64,000 nt of DNA from positions 1,302,001 to 1,366,000 of the forward strand of contig JALBUN010000023.1 in assembly GCA_025174535.1 (NCBI GenBank), written 5' to 3'. This DNA is from Cantharellus purpuraceus. Lineage: Eukaryota > Basidiomycota > Agaricomycetes > Cantharellales > Hydnaceae. The notes below the pieces were generated by a model, which was given only the letters and a program-made list of their open reading frames with translations, searched no databases and had not been told where the DNA came from. The translations under genes were made by a program, and so were the position numbers. Shown piece by piece: positions 57,045 to 64,000 of this stretch; positions within the stretch are counted from its first letter, which is position 1; each line of letters opens with the position of its first letter.

Positions 57045-60000
57045 ATGGAGGTACGCAAATAATATTTGATTTTCTTTTAAAAGATATATTCACGACAACT
57101 TCCATCAGGGTATCCTCGACTTCTCAAAGGATTTGGACGTGTCCGTGTTCGATAATGTTGTCACTGCGTTCTATTCAGGTGTTGGACCAGAGGTACGCCT
57201 CCTATCGTCGTCCTTGATGTGATTTCTCAAAGAAAGGGCTCGGACGCAGCGACAAATGGCTCAGCAAGTTTTAACGCAGTTTCAGGGGAATCCGGACGCG
57301 TGGCAGAGAGTACCCAAGGTGCTAGAAGAATCGTCTCATCCACAGGCAAAGGCGAGCCACCACTTTTTTACGTCACATTAAACTCTCATGGATGTATATA
57401 TTCTAGTATATCGGCTTGCAGATTCTTGAAAAGCTCATCCAAACACGTTGGAAAACGTTACCCGATGCGCAACGACAAGGTATGGATCTCAGTGCTCTAG
57501 AATGGTAATGAGGCTGACGCGAAGGCAGGGATCCGAAACTTCATTGTTGGGATTATCATGAGAGTGGCGGCTGATGAAGCTACAATTCGAAAAGAGAAGA
57601 CGTACATGAACAAGCTAAACCTGATTCTCGTTCAAGTGTGTCTTGTGCTTGCATTGCTCGTCCGATGGTTTTACTCACACCCGTTCCCAGATCCTAAAAC
57701 AAGAATGGCCACACAACTGGCCCACTTTTATCCCCGAACTTGTGCAATCCTCGAAAACCAACATCACACTGTGTGAAAATAACATGGTCATACTCAAGCT
57801 GCTCAGCGAGGAGATCTTTGATTATTCGGCAGAGCAGATGACACAGACAAAGACAAAGAACCTCAAGAACCAAATGTGTGGAGAGTTCTCAGAGATTTTT
57901 CAGCTTTGTTCCGAAGTGCTTGAGAAGGCTCAAAAAGCTTCACTTATAAAAGCCACATTAGAAACTCTATTGCGGTTTCTCAACTGGATACCCCTGGGCT
58001 ACGTATTTGAGACTACCTTAATCGATATGTTGTTAGAACGGGTGAGTGTTTTCTTGTATACGCCTCTGCACATGGTTTTATGTGGTCCTGCAGTTCCTAG
58101 AAGCGCCAGAGTTTCGCAACGTAACACTGAAGTGTCTCTCTGAAATCGCTGCCCTTAGTGTTGGCCCAGAATATGACCCGAAGTTCGTTGTGCTGTTTGC
58201 AATGGTCATGACATCTGTGAACCGAATGATACCCCCTAGCACAAGTTAGTGCCTCAAGTTGCGACTCTTTTATATGTGATTTGACCCATCACTTCAGATA
58301 TCGCGGAGGCCTATGAATCATCCGGAGATGCTGGCGAGGAACTTGTTCTGAACCTTGCCCTCTTCCTATCCAATTTCCTCTCCAATCACCTACGCGCTGT
58401 TGAAACTCCTGCATCTAAGGACGTCCTTCTTAATGCCCACCTCTATATGGTAAAGATCAGTCAAGTTGAAGAGCGTGAAGTGTTCAAAATTTGCCTCGAA
58501 TACTGGCTGAAGTTGGTTGCTCCTCTCTATGAGGAGCTGCAAGCATTGCCAATGGGTGATAGTGGCTTATTGATGGGCCTTAATCTCGGTGGCGCATCAG
58601 GTTTATTTCCAGGGATCAATCTTCGTAAAAACATTTACAAGGATGTGCTGTCCAATTTGCGGCTTGTTGTTGTAGAGAGGATGGTTAAGCCCGAGGAGGT
58701 ATGTATTTCTCCCCCCGAAAACTATCTATTTCTTATCTATTTGCCTTGCCGCAGGTGCTTGTGGTGGAAAATGACGAGGGAGAGATCGTGCGGGAGTTCA
58801 TGAAGGAGAGCGATACTATCGTCCTCTATAAATCCATGCGCGAACTACTCGTTTATCTCACTCACTTGGATGTCCAGGATACGGAGAATATCTTGACTGA
58901 GAAATTACAAAAGCAGGTCGATGGCTCCGAGTGGTCATGGCAGAATATCAACACGCTCTGCTGGGCAATAGGTTCAATCTCCGGAGCCATGAACGAAGAA
59001 ACGGAGAAACGGTTCTTGGTCACCGTCATTCGGGAATTACTGGGTTTGACAGAAGCCAAACGCGGTAAAGATAATAAGGCAGTTGTTGCCTCAAACATCA
59101 TGTACATCGTTGGTCAATATCCTCGGTTCCTCAAGGCGCATTGGAAGTTTCTCAAGACTGTTGTGAACAAACTCTTTGAGTTCATGCATGAGACTCATGA
59201 AGGTGAATTACTCTTCCAGAGTCGATAATCTAGACATACTGTACTTATGACATCTAAAGGTGTCCAGGACATGGCTTGTGATACTTTCATCAAAATTGCG
59301 CAAAAGTGCCGGCGCCATTTCGTGATCCAACAGTCGGGTGAGAGTGAGCCGTTCGTGGATGAGATTCTACGCTCGTTAGATCACATCACTGTGGATCTAT
59401 CACCTCAACAGGTTAGTGTCATGTGAGCATAGCTGTGCAGCTTACTCACCGTATCTCAGGTCCATACCTTCTACGAGGCAGTTGGTTATATGATCGCCGC
59501 TCAACCAAATCGCACAACTCAAGAAAAGCTCATTACTAAACTAATGGAGCTTCCTAACACTGCGGTTAGTCTTTTTTTCAACGTAACTTCTCCTCGGCAT
59601 CTGCTCATCATGTCTTGTGTTTTGATTTCTTTGCTAGTGGGACGCCCTAATGGCACAGGCATCTTCGAATGTGGACGTCCTTGGCAGTCAGGACAACGTC
59701 AAAATTCTCTCTAATGTTCTGAAGACAAACGTCTCTGCGTGCACCTCTATCGGACCCTTTTATCTTCCACAAGTCGGTCGGATCTTCCTCGACATGCTCG
59801 GTCTTTACAAAGCCGTCAGTGGCATCATCAGCGAGACGGTTGCTCAGCAAGGTCTGATTGCGACGAAAACTCCCAAAGTCCGAAGCTTGCGAACGATTAA
59901 GAAGGAAATCCTCAAACTGATGGAGACTTACATCAAGAAGTCGGAAGATGCAGAGGGGGTGAATCAGAACTTCATCCCCCCATTACTGGATGCCATTCTC

Positions 60001-61153
60001 GGTGATTATAACCGCAATGTGCCTCCAGCTCGGGATGCAGAGGTGCTGAATGTCATGTCCACTATTACAAACCGTCTAAAGGCTAGTAGCACACACATTT
60101 TTTGGTGGTGTCTCTAACTGTGACTGTGATACTACAGGACCATCTTGTGCCACAAGTTCCAGCAATATTGGATGCAGTGTTTGAGCCTACATTAAATATG
60201 ATTAATCAGGACTTCGCAGAATATCCTGAGCATCGTGTGGGCTTTTTTCGAATGTTGCGGGCTATTAATCTTTATTGCTTCGCCGGTATGTAGCTGTCTG
60301 ACATGAACAAAACTTAGCTGACCTTCATTTTGTAGCCCTTCTTGCGATCCCACCACCACAGTTCAAATTATTTATGGACAGTATCATCTGGGCGATTAAG
60401 CACACAATGCGAGACATTGCTGATACTGGGTTGTACAGTCAGTACATCGATCAGTCCTTGCTAGCTCTTAGGCTCACCTTGACTGCAGTTTGCTACGAAC
60501 TCGTTAATAACTTTGCCGATACTGATCCAGGAATTGCCAACGCTTTCTATCAGCAATACCTTCTTAGTACAGTGCAAGACATCTTATTTGTGTTGTCGGA
60601 CAGCGACCATAAAAGTGGTAGGTGTATCCCTCGTGGCTCACGTTTCAATTATCGACATTATGCCCATCAGGCTTCAAATTACAAAGTATCATGCTTGCAC
60701 GTCTGATTCAGTTGGTCGAGGAGGGTCAGGTTCAGCAACCATTATTCGATCCTGCAACAGTATCGAACCCGGCCATGACAAACTCATTGTTCATGCGGGA
60801 ATACTGTGTCAATCTTTTACGGAATGCCTTTCCACACCTCCAGCCGTGAGTTTATCTTGCCTCCCGTGTTTGTTACGTGGCTGAAAACCTATTGCTGCAG
60901 AGTTCAAGTGGAGCGATTTGTTCAGGCGCTTGCCGAGCAACACAAAGACATTGCTCGGTTCAAGTTGACATTGCGGGACTTCCTCATTTCACTCAAGGAA
61001 TTCTCTGGGGACGATAACGCCGAGCTATATTTGGAAGAAAAGGAGACAGAGGCTCAGCAACGCGCGCAGACTGAACGTGAAGCGGCTATGCGCATCCCAG
61101 GCATGTTGAAACCCTCACAGTTAGAGGACAAAGATGAAGATTTCGATGGATGA
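57045..61153 (+). CDS. Exportin-1 (CRM1), copy B
   Basis: This is a second full exportin-1 gene. Exon 1 is only ATGGAG (57045-57050), spliced by a GT-AG intron to 57109 to read [20 protein letters not shown]. The third intron starts with GC (57352, AAG|GCGAGC) and joins at 57407 to give [14 protein letters not shown]. The NES groove [20 protein letters not shown] is contiguous (no intron after GAM), with the leptomycin-target Cys codon at 58959-58961. HEAT repeats run to [16 protein letters not shown]. No frame breaks were seen. In one 85-residue stretch around [15 protein letters not shown] count 63 identities with copy A (about 74%), with changes clustered in the middle; flanking stretches are more alike. 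Confidence 0.93.
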
Positions 61154-61428
61154 GGTTTTCCTCCATGTTGATTTCTGGCACAAGGCTTTTACTTCATGAA
61201 CCTATTTGTATTCCAGAGCGTCGCGGTACTTGTAGCCATACTTATTTCAGTTACACGGAAAACGAACCGGATTCGCGCCACTATTTAGAAGGACATTGAT
61301 GGTTCGTGTACAATAAAGACAATAAGTTGAACTGAAAATTGGACAATATAGTATTTATACAATGAACGTGTGCAATGAATATCAGTCAATTTGGTTTTAT
61401 TAGTCCATGCCGGATCTGCGATGGGCGG
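61154..61428. other. Convergent 3' intergenic space
   Basis: This 275-bp gap separates the stop codons of exportin-1 copy B and the CAF-1 gene. It is AT-rich with AATAAAG-like words near 61312 that could be polyadenylation signals. No gene is seen. Confidence 0.5.
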
Positions 61429-64000
61429 TCAGTGCATCAAATTGTTGTCACGAGAATTATTTACCCATGCTTGCTCCTTGACCACCCATGCCCTTTTACC
61501 CTTGTCTTTTTCCGATACATCACGTAGCTTCACTTCAAGGGCATTCTTCTTGATTCCGAGGGGCTTCAGGTCTTGGAATATGGAGTCAAGTAATACCACG
61601 AAAGAATTGGTGGTGGAGGTGTCGATCTTCTGTAGTAGAAGAGGGACGTGCTCATCTGGAAAGCTGGTCTTGGGAGGTGGGGCCGAACCAAGGGTTTTCC
61701 GTTTGAAAACTGAGTCCTCTTCCGATGGAACATCTTGGGGAAGAAGACGCTCAGGAACAGAGGGTATGGCAAATGGGCCTGCACTGTCCTTAGTTGCGGG
61801 ATTGTTCGCTTTCTCGGGGACAACAGGCTCCGAAACGTATGTGAAGGGGTCAATCGGGAAGGGGGCAGCTTGGTTTACCACGTATCAGAAGATTTCCATC
61901 ATATGATCGAAGAACAGCTCACCGTTGAACAATTGAATTTGCATTACTCTAAAAGGCCCATATTCACACTCTCCAATCTCCTTCTCCCAAACTGGTCCTT
62001 TTTGGAAAGGTATGAGCGGAACGACTCTACGTTTCTTGTTTGGCGACCCATTACGGCTGGCAGACCTTCTCTTGACACTTGAATTGGCAGGTACCACAGG
62101 CTCATCTGATGCGTTTGTGGGGTCGATTTCGATTTCATCGCCTTCCACAAGCCAGTCCCCCACGTCTGATTCCGTACTGGATGGATCTTCTTCAATGGAC
62201 TCATTTAGGGACTCTACGTCATCTACGTCTCCTTCCTCTTCTTCTTCCTGCCATTCGGCGTCACTGTCGTGGTCATAATCAAGTGAGTGTAAATCTCGTG
62301 CAAAAGGTGTACGGGGACCAATAGTTGGGGAACATCTGGTCCATGTACCTGGAGCCAAAAGGATGTGACCATAGAATCAAGTCAGTGGAAGAGAGACTAA
62401 CCGAAATAGCCTCGTCTGTTATTTTCGTGAAAGAAGATAACTTTTGCTGGGAGTTTCTGCCTGTTCCTCAAAAGCGTAGTGAGCTTTCGAGTGGTCCGCT
62501 GATCCCCCTGAACCTCCGCATCATTGAGTTGGTGCACGATCTTACGAACACAATGTGTGTATTCTGCCTTGAAAGACCTTCTGGCAGCGAGTGTGCGGGA
62601 GATCGGGTGTAGTGATGGTGGTTGCGACCTCACGAAGGATCGCAGTAACTCTGTATATGCGTACCTTCAGCATCGAATAGGTCCAGGTAGTTCACCAGAA
62701 TCTAACCTTGCGCGCTCATATGCGAAATATCCTTAACTTCGCCGTCCACCTCCATAGCCATGGACTGGTCATTGGACATGGCAGGTTCATGTCTGTTTGT
62801 CCCCTTCTTTTGTTGCTTCTCAGAAACAAAATAATTGATGGGAGCGAGGTGTGCGTCCTTCCTGACCACGAAAGACTTGAAGGTAAGTTGGAACTCACTT
62901 GTGTGAGTTTGTGTGGGTGAACCGGGTTTCGCTTGTGTAACATTAGAAGGTTGATTCGATTTCGATGCTGCAGGCTTAAAGAAATTGGCAAATGCTACAG
63001 CAGACTTCTTTGCAGCCTATAGAAAGAGAGCAGGTCAGTCGCAACAAGAAGAAGTACGGAAGGGGGGGGGGGAGATACGACCTCTGCAACCTTCTTCTCT
63101 TTCTCAGCTTTGACGGCCTTCTTTTCCTGTCTCTCTTTTTCCTGCATCATTAAAATATAGTGAATAATATGCGATGAGGTAGACTAGGAGGACACACTTT
63201 CGTAACCGCCTCAGATTCGAGAGGTTTCTTGTGCCGACCGGTTTTCGTACTTGAGTCTCGAGTTTCCGACGTCTAATCACTCAGGTCAGTGACGTCGGCA
63301 TGAACAACAGCGCGACAGACCTCGCGTTTACTGTCCTCATGTGATGCATCCGGGTTCGGTGGGTCAGTGACAGCTTCTTTGCCTTTAGATGACTTGTTCC
63401 TCCCACTCTGAAGCATAGCATCTCGCTGGTCATTTGGAAGAGAATCAAACGTGGATTGTAAATGCCTCTTGGCCTGTGAGAGCTCATCAATAGTGTCCTA
63501 CTCCCTGTAATACAAGCTTGATTTACCGCTACTCTCTCATGGAAACGTTGGCACACTCTGTCACTCATAGACTTGGGCAGCCAGTCCTTATTCTTGACCT
63601 CCCATCTCCAGACACAGAGTGCAGCTGGAGGCTTATGCGTGTCAGCACTTATACCGTAATTGACGCGTTCCGCCACAGTTTTGATGGCGTGCTCCACTAC
63701 AGAGGGTGTCAGACGACCAAGGACCTCAGTTTCCGATATTTGTAATGACAACTCTAAAGTCGGAGGCAGTAGTAGTGACTGAAGAGTTTTAGCCAGTGTT
63801 GTAACGGATTTATCACTGCACGTACATTCAATATATATAACACGGCACAAGAACCAAGAATAATCAATTACCTTTCATGTACCAGTTTGGCGATGAGAGG
63901 GAGATGATCTTCGGGGATCATCGAGAGGGGGTTATCCAAGTCCTTGACGCAATCTCGGAAGCTCACGATTTCTGCGGAATTTTTTAGTAGATTATTTAGA
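61429..64000 (-). CDS. Chromatin assembly factor 1 large subunit (Cac1/p150), 5'-partial
   Basis: The CAF-1 large subunit deposits H3-H4 on newly replicated DNA. The gene runs off the right edge, so the first exon(s) are missing. The N-terminal part seen reads SFRDCVKDLDNPLSMIPED, ERVNYGISADTHKPPAALCV and WRWEVKNKDWLPKSMSDRV. A Lys/Glu-rich KER region follows (KERQEKKAVKAEKEKKVAE) and then FANFFKP, which looks like a PCNA-interacting box. Next come the KLTTLLRNRQKLPAKVIFF segment and the diagnostic block RRGYFGTWTRCSPTIGPRTPF followed by the acidic ED region (HDSDAEWQEEEEEGDVDDVE). The C-terminal part reads VPLLLQKIDTSTTNSFVVLL and ends NNLMH. An 11-G run at 63062-63072 lies in an intron. Confidence 0.88.

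Noticed and set aside
43068..61153. Exportin-1 copy B as a leptomycin-resistant self-protection gene
   Set aside because: Copy B keeps Cys in NTLCWAIG, the drug-binding position, as does copy A. A Cys-to-Thr or similar change would be expected for resistance.
63062..63072. Run of 11 G as a frameshift or G-quadruplex in CAF-1
   Set aside because: It lies in an intron close to a splice border, so it does not affect the frame. A homopolymer length error is also possible.

Overview
The window is gene-dense nuclear DNA of a filamentous basidiomycete, most likely an agaricomycete. Genes are cut by many short introns (mostly about 50-75 nt, GT-AG with some GC-AG), intergenic gaps are small, and the best-fitting protein families are fungal. 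Gene calls come from reading the frames, joining exons by splice sites and recognising conserved families. No database search was possible, so coordinates run from start codon to stop codon including introns, and UTRs are not placed.

Layout. 1-5.05 kb is decayed transposon territory: a truncated, frameshifted Ty3/gypsy integrase-chromodomain remnant, LTR-like repeats, short direct repeats and two weak ORFs. 5.06-21 kb is a block of housekeeping genes: LACTB2-like hydrolase, an ITFG1/LINKIN-like FG-GAP membrane protein, V-ATPase subunit a, NOC3, APC5, a small three-exon gene for mitochondrial ribosomal protein mS37/Mrp10, a tail-anchored UBE2J-type E2, and a flavin-nucleotide-binding protein. 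21.4-23.8 kb is a second transposon island. It carries copies of the same repeats as the first island (some inverted, some direct) and a 12 x 12-bp TGACTC array next to an LTR-like promoter. 23.9-42.8 kb holds YTM1, SF3A1, MRPL31, CMS1, an ERI1-like exonuclease, NDC80, MOG1, a MIT-domain protein, CDC27/APC3, an acidic disordered protein of unknown function and an SRR1-domain protein.

43-61 kb is bracketed by two full-length but diverged exportin-1 (CRM1/XPO1) genes in inverted orientation. Between them lie MCTS1/Tma20, SPC24, CCT1, a 2-oxoglutarate oxygenase, a cytochrome b561 protein, a MITE-like element and a medium-chain dehydrogenase. The window ends inside the large subunit of chromatin assembly factor 1.

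Functional themes: ribosome synthesis (NOC3, YTM1, CMS1, MRPL31, mS37, MCTS1), mitosis (APC5, CDC27, NDC80, SPC24, CCT1) and nuclear transport (two exportin-1 genes, MOG1). Many genes are divergent pairs with less than 150 bp between start codons. A palindromic octamer TCACGTGA recurs in upstream regions at five places. The most interesting observations are the exportin-1 duplication, with different intron content and reciprocal GC/GT donors in the two copies, and the repeated TCACGTGA element. I see no CRISPR array, no rRNA or convincing tRNA, and no clear new multi-gene system.
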